A stretch of DNA of 64,000 bases from UBA685 sp002299005 (GTDB lineage: Bacteria; Pseudomonadota; Alphaproteobacteria; Puniceispirillales; Puniceispirillaceae), in NCBI GenBank assembly GCA_963966775.1, contig CAXAAH010000004.1, forward strand, positions 14,421 to 78,420, given 5' to 3'. Positions 1 to 7,154 of the stretch are shown here, in pieces. Each line of letters begins with the position of its first letter. Within the stretch, counting starts at the first letter, position 1. The notes below the pieces were generated by a model. It was not told the DNA's origin. It ran no database searches and worked only from the letters and a program-made list of their open reading frames with translations. The position numbers were made by a program, and so were the translations under genes.

Positions 1-628
1 CGCGGAACACGTCTTCCAGAGGCATCCCTTCTTTGACAAATTCTGGTAGCGCTGAAAATGTATCAGACCCAATCGCACAAATATGGCGCAATTTTTCCTG
101 TTCTGCTGGTGTTTTGACCACCCGCAAGGCACGCACAATGTCTGTCGCATCCCCAAAGGTCAGATTTGGCAAGGCCGCACAAAGACGTTCAAAATCGCCC
201 AGAGGCATCCGCAAATTCGTCTCATGCCCTTTCAGCAAGCCAATCACTTGCCCCTCTCCCATTTCACTTGGCGCGGCAAAAGGTGAGAGCAAATCTATCA
301 GCAAGCTAATGCCATCATCAGCGGGATTTGGTGCGCTCCATGTGCGAATATCCTCAACCCAGCTTTGCCGCATTAAGGCCGCGCCAATCTCTGGAATAAT
401 CGCCACAGGCTTGCCAGATTGCGGCACAAAGACAAACCAAGGCCTTGTCGGACTTTGCCAGAATAATGTGTGAAACCCCGTGAAATAGCGGATATCAGCC
501 TCACTCATCAACAGCATGCCTGCCATGCCAGCGTCTGTTAATCTTGCCTGCGCACGCGCCGTGCGTTCCGCAAATTCCCCTGCTGTGAAGCCGCGTTCCA
601 ACCCCCCTTCAATCGCGCTCGCACTCAT
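1..628 (-). CDS. M24/creatinase-fold hydrolase, 3' end outside window
   Basis: Reading the minus strand from an ATG at 628 gives 209 uninterrupted codons running off the left edge. The protein starts MSASAIEGGLERGF and contains MLLMSEADIRYFTGFHTLFW, the usual N-terminal creatinase-domain pattern (a G-M-x-x-L-L stretch, then a Y-F/L-T-G motif). It also has a VVKTPAEQEKLR segment typical of the linker before the pita-bread metallopeptidase domain, which lies outside the window. Family members are Xaa-Pro aminopeptidases, creatinases and ectoine hydrolases (DoeA/EutD). The ATG overlaps the stop of the upstream ammonia-lyase gene by four bases (ATGA), so the two are translationally coupled. Given the PLP ammonia-lyase and the EutA-like racemase nearby, a hydrolase of a small N-acyl or cyclic amino compound is more likely than a peptidase; this is inference. 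Confidence 0.75.
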   Translation of the reverse strand, partial: MSASAIEGGLERGFTAGEFAERTARAQARLTDAGMAGMLLMSEADIRYFTGFHTLFWQSPTRPWFVFVPQSGKPVAIIPEIGAALMRQSWVEDIRTWSAPNPADDGISLLIDLLSPFAAPSEMGEGQVIGLLKGHETNLRMPLGDFERLCAALPNLTFGDATDIVRALRVVKTPAEQEKLRHICAIGSDTFSALPEFVKEGMPLEDVFR

Positions 629-1824
629 AGGGCGCCTCGCATAATTTCATCATAAATCTCTTGGTCAGTGATGCCTTCAGAGCCAATGATCAAAACCCGT
701 GATGAGGCATCAAGACCGAGCTTTTTTGACAAGGCCTTATCCTTTCTTGCCGCCACCAGCGCGCATAGGCCTGCCACCGCGCTTTCGCCTGCTTTGATGG
801 GCGTATCACTGCCAGCGGGGCAAGCAAGCATCCGCACCATCGGGCCAACCAGCGTATCAGGTATCGTCAGATAATCGCCTGCCTCTTCTGCCAGCACTTG
901 CCACGCCATCTCAGATGGCTCACCGCAAGATAGGCCTGCCATGATGGTTTCTGTCTCAATCTCAACACTCACCGCCGCCCCTTTGGACGCGCTTTGATAC
1001 AGGCATGCGGCCAATTCAGGCTCAACAATCACCACACGCGGACTTGCCCCTTGCCAATAATGGCGCAAGGCCGCCGCCACACCCGCCGCAAGACCGCCCA
1101 CACCGCCTTGCAAAAAGACATGTGTCGGCGCCTCATCAACCTCGTAATTAATCTCAGAGACCATCACCCCATAGCCTGCCATCACATCACGCGGCGGCTC
1201 AGAATACCCCTCCCATGAGGTATCAGAGACCACATACCAGCCATGTTTGTCTGCCTCTTGCTTGGCTAGGCGCACAGATTCATCATAATCACCTGTGATA
1301 CGCACCACATCAGCCCCAAAGCCGCGCATAATATCTGCACGCCCCTCGCTTACCTCTGCGTGAATATAGATACGGCATGGCGCACCATAACGCTGGCACC
1401 CCCATGATAAAGACCTGCCATGATTGCCATCTGTCGCAGATACAAGCGTGATAGAACGGCACTCTTTTTGATACAGACCCTGCCTGATATCAGCCATCGA
1501 GACCTCTTGTTCAAGACGCGCTGACAGGACGCGTTGCAACACACGAATGGCCGCATAAGCGCCGCCAAGCGCCTTAAAACTCGCAAGGCCAAAGCGCGGC
1601 CCTTCATCCTTATAAAGGATATCATCCACCCCAATCGCCTGTGCGATATCATCAAGATGATAAAGCGGCGTTGGCTGATAGCCTTGCCAGCTTGTGATTT
1701 CATGATAGGCATCGTCAAAATCACGCTTTGAGAGCACTTTGGCAAACGCTCCTTTTGAAGATGTCGTCATTTGCGCATAGCCAATTGAGGCTGTCTCAAA
1801 TTCGTTAAACGTAAAATCACCCAT
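625..1824 (-). CDS. dpaL: diaminopropionate ammonia-lyase-like PLP enzyme
   Basis: A 399-residue fold-type II PLP enzyme. The lysine expected to bind PLP is K84 in ASFKALGG, followed by the substrate/cofactor loop TDGNHGR (131-137) and a glycine-rich phosphate loop QGGVGGLAAG near residue 240. Length and motif order match 2,3-diaminopropionate ammonia-lyase, which converts diaminopropionate to pyruvate and two ammonia. The preceding KDEGPRFGLASFK context is characteristic of that family rather than of threonine dehydratase. It is cotranscribed with the downstream M24 hydrolase (4-bp overlap) and divergent from the EutA-like gene. The ectoine pathway uses a related threonine-dehydratase-like enzyme (EutB), so the real substrate may be an intermediate of a small osmolyte or amino acid. 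The fold is certain; the substrate is moderately supported. Confidence 0.82.
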   Translation of the reverse strand: MGDFTFNEFETASIGYAQMTTSSKGAFAKVLSKRDFDDAYHEITSWQGYQPTPLYHLDDIAQAIGVDDILYKDEGPRFGLASFKALGGAYAAIRVLQRVLSARLEQEVSMADIRQGLYQKECRSITLVSATDGNHGRSLSWGCQRYGAPCRIYIHAEVSEGRADIMRGFGADVVRITGDYDESVRLAKQEADKHGWYVVSDTSWEGYSEPPRDVMAGYGVMVSEINYEVDEAPTHVFLQGGVGGLAAGVAAALRHYWQGASPRVVIVEPELAACLYQSASKGAAVSVEIETETIMAGLSCGEPSEMAWQVLAEEAGDYLTIPDTLVGPMVRMLACPAGSDTPIKAGESAVAGLCALVAARKDKALSKKLGLDASSRVLIIGSEGITDQEIYDEIMRGAL

Positions 1825-1965
1825 GCACTTAATCCCCCCTTTTTAGCTCTTTAACCTTGTGCCAAAAACACGCGCGCGCCAAGAGATAAATCACAATCAA
1901 GCGCGCGCTTCTCAAATCCGCCTTGCGCTATTTTCCAGATAATATTTGCCGCTAGGGGATAATGG

Positions 1966-1986
1966 TTGCTAGGCTTATGATAGCAA
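1966..1986. promoter_or_regulatory. inverted repeat in divergent promoter region
   Basis: A perfect 6-bp inverted repeat, TTGCTA-N9-TAGCAA, lies between the divergent ammonia-lyase and racemase genes and ends 20 bases before the racemase start. Position and symmetry suit a dimeric repressor site, but no regulator gene is adjacent and only one copy was seen. Confidence 0.3.
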
Positions 1987-2006
1987 GAGATAAGGAGGGC
2001 GCGCCT

Positions 2007-2801
2007 ATGGCACAACATATCCAGACATTGCCTTTCACCACAGATGCAGGCATTGGCACCAGCGCACGCTTGGGCATGATTATCTTGCAAAGCGACCAGA
2101 CGGTTGAATATGAAGCCGCCCAGATTATCCATAGCCTATCGGATGATAAGGCTGATAAAAGCGCGGTGGCGCTCTATCATACCCGCATTCCCAATGACCA
2201 AGAAGTCACAGAAGACACGTTGCAAGATATGGCCGCCGCATTGCCCGCAAGCGCCTCTCTTATGCCAGAGTCTTTTGGGTTTGATGCGGTTGGTTATGGC
2301 TGCACCTCAGGGTCAACCATCATCGGCGAAGCAGAGGTCGACAGGCTGATTAAGACAGCGCACCCACGCGCCAAAACAACCAATCCCATCACCGCTTGCA
2401 AGGCCGCTTTGCGCGCGCTGAACATATCTTCATTGGCGCTCATCACCCCCTATGCGATTTCGGTGACACAAGCGATGCAAGATAATCTGCAAACAGATGG
2501 CTTTCAGGTGAAGGCGGTTGCGACCTTTGACCAGTCAGATGATTTCACCGTCGCGCGCATAACATCGCAGTCATTGATGGAGGCGGTAATGGCCATTGGC
2601 ACAAGAGATGATTGCGAGGCTGTCTTTATCTCATGCACCAGCCTGCGGGCCTTACCGATTATCGCACGCGCAGAAGCCGCGCTTGGCAAGCCTGTCTTAT
2701 CGTCTAATCAAGTGTTTATTTGGCACCTAATGCGCCTTGCAGGCCTGCAAGATAGTGTCGCAAATGCGGGCTGTTTATTTGATAAACAACTAACTAATTA
2801 A
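2007..2801 (+). CDS. maleate isomerase / Asp-Glu racemase superfamily (EutA-like)
   Basis: A 264-residue protein of the Asp/Glu racemase-arylmalonate decarboxylase-maleate isomerase superfamily. Both catalytic cysteines are visible: C99 in YGCTSGS and C210 in FISCTSLRAL. The N-terminal RLGMIILQSDQTVEYE stretch is the family's first strand and helix. The start is set at the ATG at 2007 because AAGGAGG sits 8 bases upstream (1992-1998); an in-frame ATG at 1962 has no such site. It is divergent from the PLP ammonia-lyase and M24 hydrolase. EutA of ectoine degradation belongs to this group and occurs with an M24 hydrolase and a PLP lyase, so a shared pathway is plausible. Maleate isomerase or hydantoin racemase activity remain alternatives. 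Confidence 0.8.
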   Translation: MAQHIQTLPFTTDAGIGTSARLGMIILQSDQTVEYEAAQIIHSLSDDKADKSAVALYHTRIPNDQEVTEDTLQDMAAALPASASLMPESFGFDAVGYGCTSGSTIIGEAEVDRLIKTAHPRAKTTNPITACKAALRALNISSLALITPYAISVTQAMQDNLQTDGFQVKAVATFDQSDDFTVARITSQSLMEAVMAIGTRDDCEAVFISCTSLRALPIIARAEAALGKPVLSSNQVFIWHLMRLAGLQDSVANAGCLFDKQLTN

Positions 2802-2873
2802 CTAGCCATAAGCCACGCATGCGCCTATCCTATTGTCTGAATTTGAGCGTTTTTTAACCAAAGGGAGGCCATC

Positions 2874-3233
2874 ATGGCAAAGCTACAAGGGTCATGTCAT
2901 TGCGGGACTGTGACATATGAGATTGATACAAAAGTCACGATGGGCATTGTATGCGATTGTTCTATTTGCACGCGCAAGGGTGTGATTATGGGCGCCGCAG
3001 AACCAGAAGATTTTACGCTTCTTACAGGCGAAGATAATTTGACGCTTTATCAATTTAATTCAAAAGTGGCCAAGCATTATTTCTGTAACACATGCGGTAT
3101 TTACACCCACCATTACCGCCGCTCAGATGGTCGTCTTGGCTTTAACACAGGCTGTATTGAAGGCTTTGATAAGGCAAGTTTGGAAGAGATCAAACAAGTA
3201 CCAGGCTCAACCTTTAGCACTGTCGATGACTAA
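2874..3233 (+). CDS. GFA/CENP-V family zinc protein
   Basis: A 119-residue protein of the glutathione-dependent formaldehyde-activating (GFA) family. Its cysteines are in the family arrangement: C8 and C10 (GSCHCGTV), C27, C29 and C32 (CDCSICTRKG), and C71 and C74 (FCNTCGIY), which bind two zinc ions. The ATG follows the Shine-Dalgarno GGGAGG. GFA proteins bind glutathione or its formaldehyde adduct, but most members are uncharacterised. A role in formaldehyde released by the methylated-amine enzymes elsewhere in this window is possible but not shown. Its stop codon directly abuts that of the convergent desaturase gene (no gap). Confidence 0.85.
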   Translation: MAKLQGSCHCGTVTYEIDTKVTMGIVCDCSICTRKGVIMGAAEPEDFTLLTGEDNLTLYQFNSKVAKHYFCNTCGIYTHHYRRSDGRLGFNTGCIEGFDKASLEEIKQVPGSTFSTVDD

Positions 3234-4259
3234 TTAGCCTCTCATCTTGGATAAAAGGGATCTCTTGCGCTCTTTAAAGGCCGCGTGAGATTCCTTTGTC
3301 CCATTATGGAATGAGCCGAACCATTTATCCCACGGCATTTCCAAATTCCCATAATTACAATCAAAATAGCGATGATGCATTTGGTGATGAAATGTCCCCA
3401 AAGCAAGGTGCTTTTTATCGCCCAACAGCACCGCCTCATAGCCTGTATGAGATGTCGCGGCGGTCAATGATTGATGTTGCATATGAAACAAAATATGGAA
3501 CGGGCTCGAAGGGATAATAAAATGAATCAGGATAGATGAGAAAAACAACAAATGCTCAACAGGGTGCATAGAGAGACCTGACCACGGGCCGACATTGGTA
3601 TTCCTGTGATGCAACGCATGCGCCAGCCTATATAAAGGCCCCCAATGAAGCGCGCGATGCACCCAATAAAAATGAAACGAAATCCATAAGGGCGTCGCAA
3701 ATATAAGGGCGATGAATAACAGCTTATTATCCGCAAATGCCATCACAGGCGCAAAGCCATTGGCCATAGCCCAAAACAGCAAAACCTCATAAGCGGTCCA
3801 AACCGTCACACCGCTTGCCAAACTCCAAAAGACATTATCACCAAGCTGACTGCCAAACGTAAACTGCCCTGATTGCGCGCGCAGATCACGGCTATCATAG
3901 CGCAAATCATCCTTTTGCTTTTTGAAGCTGTAAAAATACAGATGCAACAAGCCAGCGACGGCGATCATTAGCCCCAAATTACGCGCATATAGGCCCGTAA
4001 CCCAGCCTATTTGCAGCTCTGCCATGACGGCTAATTCAGGTTGAAAATACAGAAATGATACAGTGCTGATAAGCACCAATAAAGAGCGTTCAGTGACAAA
4101 TAACCATTGCCGATAGCTCCAGCGAATCATCTGAGATAGGGAGGGCTTTTTGGTGAAATAAGGCGCGGTCTTTATTGGCACATCTGGGCGATAATGCCAC
4201 ATGCGCTCAAAGGCAGAGATAGGGGCATCTTGCCTTTGAGTCTCGTCATCCTGTGCCAT
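3234..4259 (-). CDS. sterol desaturase / fatty acid hydroxylase family membrane protein
   Basis: A 341-residue integral membrane di-iron enzyme. The histidine boxes expected for the fatty acid hydroxylase superfamily are present: H196, H201 and H205 (HFYWVHRALH), H214, H217 and H218 (HALHHRN), H232 and H236 (MHPVEH), and H291, H292, H295 and H296 (HHQMHHRYFD). Hydrophobic segments near 60-72, 95-110, 150-175 and 180-197 place it in the inner membrane. Such proteins hydroxylate or desaturate lipids, hopanoids or carotenoids using oxygen; the substrate here is unknown. It stands alone, convergent with the GFA gene, and its ATG lies about 1 kb from the next minus-strand gene start, so it probably has its own promoter. 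Confidence 0.88.
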   Translation of the reverse strand: MAQDDETQRQDAPISAFERMWHYRPDVPIKTAPYFTKKPSLSQMIRWSYRQWLFVTERSLLVLISTVSFLYFQPELAVMAELQIGWVTGLYARNLGLMIAVAGLLHLYFYSFKKQKDDLRYDSRDLRAQSGQFTFGSQLGDNVFWSLASGVTVWTAYEVLLFWAMANGFAPVMAFADNKLLFIALIFATPLWISFHFYWVHRALHWGPLYRLAHALHHRNTNVGPWSGLSMHPVEHLLFFSSILIHFIIPSSPFHILFHMQHQSLTAATSHTGYEAVLLGDKKHLALGTFHHQMHHRYFDCNYGNLEMPWDKWFGSFHNGTKESHAAFKERKRSLLSKMRG

Positions 4260-4351
4260 ATTGACCCCCTTGTTTCATCAATCCTCTCTTGGAGCCTAGG
4301 CCGCAATTTTAATAAAGCCCAGACTTTTTATAAAGCGAAGCAGCTTTATCG

Positions 4352-5335
4352 CTAGCCAGCTGATTTTGGGATATGATGATTTGTTAAATATACCTGCCAG
4401 AGATGGTCAGGCAGAAGGCGCGCGCCTGCCATGACAAGCATGGTGATAAGCACCGATATCACCAGCCGCACAAATAAGATGACAAAGAGGCTTGGCCCCA
4501 AAATTAGCACAATCGCGGTATCTTCAATGACCGAATGGATGAGGTTCACAAAGCACACCACCCCAAACACATCACGCTTGCAAATCGTGCCTGTGGCGAC
4601 ATCCTTCATCAACAAGCCACTGCCAAAACTAAGGCCAAGCGTCACACCGACAATGGCGATGGTTGAGGCACGATCGCCAATGCCCATCACGCGCAAAACA
4701 GGGCGCAACAGCCATGTCATAAAGCGCTCAACCCCCAATAGGCGCAACAGCTCAAGCCCTGCCACAAGCACGATGATGACAAGTTGAATGGCCAAAATCG
4801 CGCCAATTTGCGCCATCACCCAAGCCCCAAGGCTGGCATCACCTGTTTGCAAGCCTGATAATTGCAATAAATTGACAGGCGCAGGCGCGCTATACCAGCC
4901 CGTAATCGCAAAGATTTTTGCCAGTAAAATGCCTGATAGAAACGCGGTTAGGACACGCAAGCTGACGATAAACCATAATTGCACCCCGACGCGCCGTGAT
5001 ACCATCGCTTCGAGCGGCAACCCATGAGTGAAGAGCATGAAGAGAGCCACAATCGACATCTGCCCAACCGTCAAATTTGCAATCTCAGCTACACTCGTTG
5101 CCACAATGATTCCCGCATAAGGGTTCGTCAGCAGCGTTGTGACAAGCACAATCGCCATAGAAGCTGGTAAATCCATCGCGCTCATCAAGGGGGCAAAAAG
5201 CGCGACAAGCAAGTCATCAGCGCCCATCTCTTGTGCGATTTTCACAATGATTATGGTCGGTATCATAATCCGAAAAAGCGCCAGTGAGACTGTCACTATA
5301 TCTTTGCTAACCTTCTGAAAATCATAGATAAACAT
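4352..5335 (-). CDS. nucleoside recognition (gate) domain membrane protein
   Basis: A 327-residue polytopic membrane protein with about eight hydrophobic segments. The pattern LFRIMIPTIIIVKIAQEMG near the N-terminus and the later VGVTLGLSFGSGLLMKDV and HSVIEDTAIVLILGP segments match the Gate/nucleoside-recognition domain family, related to SpoIIM/YjiH-like and nucleoside transporter gates. Transport function is inferred from the fold only. Flanks are unrelated: the sterol-desaturase gene downstream and a 214-base intergenic region upstream without recognisable genes. The ATG at 5335 starts MFIYDFQKVSK with no strong ribosome site in front. Confidence 0.7.
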   Translation of the reverse strand: MFIYDFQKVSKDIVTVSLALFRIMIPTIIIVKIAQEMGADDLLVALFAPLMSAMDLPASMAIVLVTTLLTNPYAGIIVATSVAEIANLTVGQMSIVALFMLFTHGLPLEAMVSRRVGVQLWFIVSLRVLTAFLSGILLAKIFAITGWYSAPAPVNLLQLSGLQTGDASLGAWVMAQIGAILAIQLVIIVLVAGLELLRLLGVERFMTWLLRPVLRVMGIGDRASTIAIVGVTLGLSFGSGLLMKDVATGTICKRDVFGVVCFVNLIHSVIEDTAIVLILGPSLFVILFVRLVISVLITMLVMAGARLLPDHLWQVYLTNHHIPKSAG

Positions 5336-5549
5336 ACGTTTTTCTCTTCAATGAAACAACCTAAACTGACCCTTGGTCACCCCTTATAACGCACATATAA
5401 GCGGTCTCATAGCTACTAGTTTCATGTCACAAAATCTTCCCGATTACGCACCAATAACACAAACCTCAGATTGATCGTATATTTCAACTTACACCCGATT
5501 GATTGCATAATATTATAAATTGTGCCATTTTTGCCCATAGATTTAACCT

Positions 5550-5837
5550 ATGATGCGTGTTCGTGTGATGAATAAAAGACAATTTAGGCTCGCAATTCTG
5601 GCGGCAGGTGCCTTTGCCTCTCGCCATCTGACAAACACAGATGTCACACAAGGCTTAGAAGGCGCGTCTAAGACAAAAGTTCTGTCTGATCGCAACACAG
5701 ATTATTATGGTGAAGTGGGTGTTGGCTTTGTGAATATCGAAGATGATGGTGATGAGCTTCGCTTGCTGAGTAAGGCGAAATTTTCAGATAAGCTGAATGA
5801 ATATTCGGCCTCTCTAGATTATGGCATGAAGTTCTAA
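5550..5837 (+). CDS. small hypothetical, possible beta-barrel remnant
   Basis: A 95-codon frame between a long intergenic region and a clear terminator. The first 25 residues are basic and then hydrophobic (MNKRQFRLAILAAGAFAS from the internal ATG at 5568). The C-terminal half alternates polar and aromatic/hydrophobic residues (YYGEVGVGFVNI, then SASLDYGMKF) and ends in phenylalanine, like the last strands of an outer-membrane autotransporter or porin barrel. At this length it cannot form a barrel, so it may be a decayed C-terminal remnant or a small unrelated protein. The hairpin at 5895 supports a transcript ending just after it. Confidence 0.35.
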   Translation: MMRVRVMNKRQFRLAILAAGAFASRHLTNTDVTQGLEGASKTKVLSDRNTDYYGEVGVGFVNIEDDGDELRLLSKAKFSDKLNEYSASLDYGMKF

Positions 5838-5894
5838 AGCGGCGTTTATTGCCAAGATTTGCTAGACAATTCATGCGAATTAAGGCTCTTCTAT

Positions 5895-5918
5895 GAGGTG
5901 AAACCTTCACCTCTTTTT
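5895..5918 (+). terminator. rho-independent terminator
   Basis: A perfect 8-bp stem GAGGTGAA / TTCACCTC with a 3-base loop, followed directly by five T residues. It closes the small frame ending at 5837 and lies just before the MFS start, which argues against the TTG at 5917 as the MFS start codon. Confidence 0.75.
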
Positions 5919-5937
5919 GCCAAAGCACGGCCGCCTG

Positions 5938-7149
5938 ATGTCATCACCTAAATCACCTGTCCAGCCTGTTTCTGCCCAGCCTGTTCCTGTCCATTTTCTG
6001 GGCATCTCACAGATTATGGGCTATGGCTTTTTATTCTATGCCTTTGCCTTATTGCGTGATCCGCTTGCCGCTCATTTGGGCATCGCACCAGCCATTGTGC
6101 TATCAGCTGTGAGTGGCTCCCTGCTTATCCAAGGGTTTTTATCTTATATCGTCGGCAGATGGGCTGACCAATATGGCGGCTTGCATGTCCTTGCTTGCGG
6201 CTTTCTTATTGGCGCGTGCGGCATAGCTGGCCTTGCGTTTGTTGGCTCACTTATCGCCATGTGTCTGTGCTTTTTACTGATTGGCATTGCGATTGCTATG
6301 GCCACATATGAGGTCGCCTTTAGCGCTGTGGTGCAATTAGATGAAGCACGAAGTCGCTGGCTTATCTCGGTCGTAAGCTTCTATGGCGGCATCGCAAGCT
6401 CTGTTGCATGGCTTCTATTACAGCCGCTTTTATCGACCTATGGCTTCCGCACTGCCTGCTTTGTCTCGGCCAGCCTGCTGGCGATAACCGCCTGTTTTGC
6501 CTTTTACCATTCAGCCAAGCACCAGCGCACAGGCACCAAAAAAGAGGCGATGGCCCCCTTTCGCTTTGCCGCGCTAAATGCCATTGAAAAACGGGCCTTA
6601 ATCATTCTCGCCTCTGCTAGCGGGATGGAATATTTCACCTTTGCCGCCACCGCGCTTTTCTGGATTACCTGGTTTACAGATCTATTTGGTGATATCAGCA
6701 CGGCTGTCTGGCTAGCGGCTATTTATGGGCCGTTTCAAGTTGTCGGACGCCTGATTGAAATGCGCCTTGCATCGCGCATTGATGCCCGTATCACAGGGCT
6801 AATGGCCGCCTGCTTGACGCCCTTTACCCTATATCTTGCGCAATTTGCTGATATCAGCATCGCGATTATCACAATGGCTCTATTTGGCATTGGGCACGGG
6901 ATATTGACTGTCACTTTCGGCTTTGTGACAAACCTGTATTTCCGCGCATCTGTCTATGGCAGAGCCAAAGGCGTTATCGCCGCACCGCGGGCTGTTGGCA
7001 TGGCGATAGGCCCGCTTGCCGCAGGCCTTATCTATAGCACGGCACCTGCCTATTTCATGCCAAGCTTTATTGCCTCTTCCACATTCGTGGTGATACTCAT
7101 CGCCCTATTATTACGCCTTGAGCCGACAAATAAAATTCATCAAGCTTAA
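5938..7149 (+). CDS. MFS transporter
   Basis: A 403-residue carrier with twelve predicted hydrophobic segments and a central hydrophilic loop (about 185-200, rich in lysine and threonine). Motifs resembling the MFS loop 2-3 signature (GRWADQYGG near residue 70) and its mirror in the second half are visible. It belongs to the oxalate/formate or monocarboxylate-like branch by overall look, so an organic anion is a reasonable but unproven substrate. The ATG at 5938 is preferred over a TTG seven codons upstream because that codon falls on the terminator's T-run. It is convergent with the DMGDH-like gene, separated by 5 bases. Confidence 0.82.
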   Translation: MSSPKSPVQPVSAQPVPVHFLGISQIMGYGFLFYAFALLRDPLAAHLGIAPAIVLSAVSGSLLIQGFLSYIVGRWADQYGGLHVLACGFLIGACGIAGLAFVGSLIAMCLCFLLIGIAIAMATYEVAFSAVVQLDEARSRWLISVVSFYGGIASSVAWLLLQPLLSTYGFRTACFVSASLLAITACFAFYHSAKHQRTGTKKEAMAPFRFAALNAIEKRALIILASASGMEYFTFAATALFWITWFTDLFGDISTAVWLAAIYGPFQVVGRLIEMRLASRIDARITGLMAACLTPFTLYLAQFADISIAIITMALFGIGHGILTVTFGFVTNLYFRASVYGRAKGVIAAPRAVGMAIGPLAAGLIYSTAPAYFMPSFIASSTFVVILIALLLRLEPTNKIHQA

Positions 7150-7154
7150 GCGTA

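Noticed and set aside
33..473. plus-strand 146-codon frame at the left edge
   Set aside because: It lies over the M24 hydrolase on the minus strand, which has clear family motifs; the plus frame has no recognisable content or ribosome site.
1851..2132. minus-strand 93-codon frame over the EutA-like start
   Set aside because: It overlaps the well-supported racemase and its Shine-Dalgarno and shows no family pattern.
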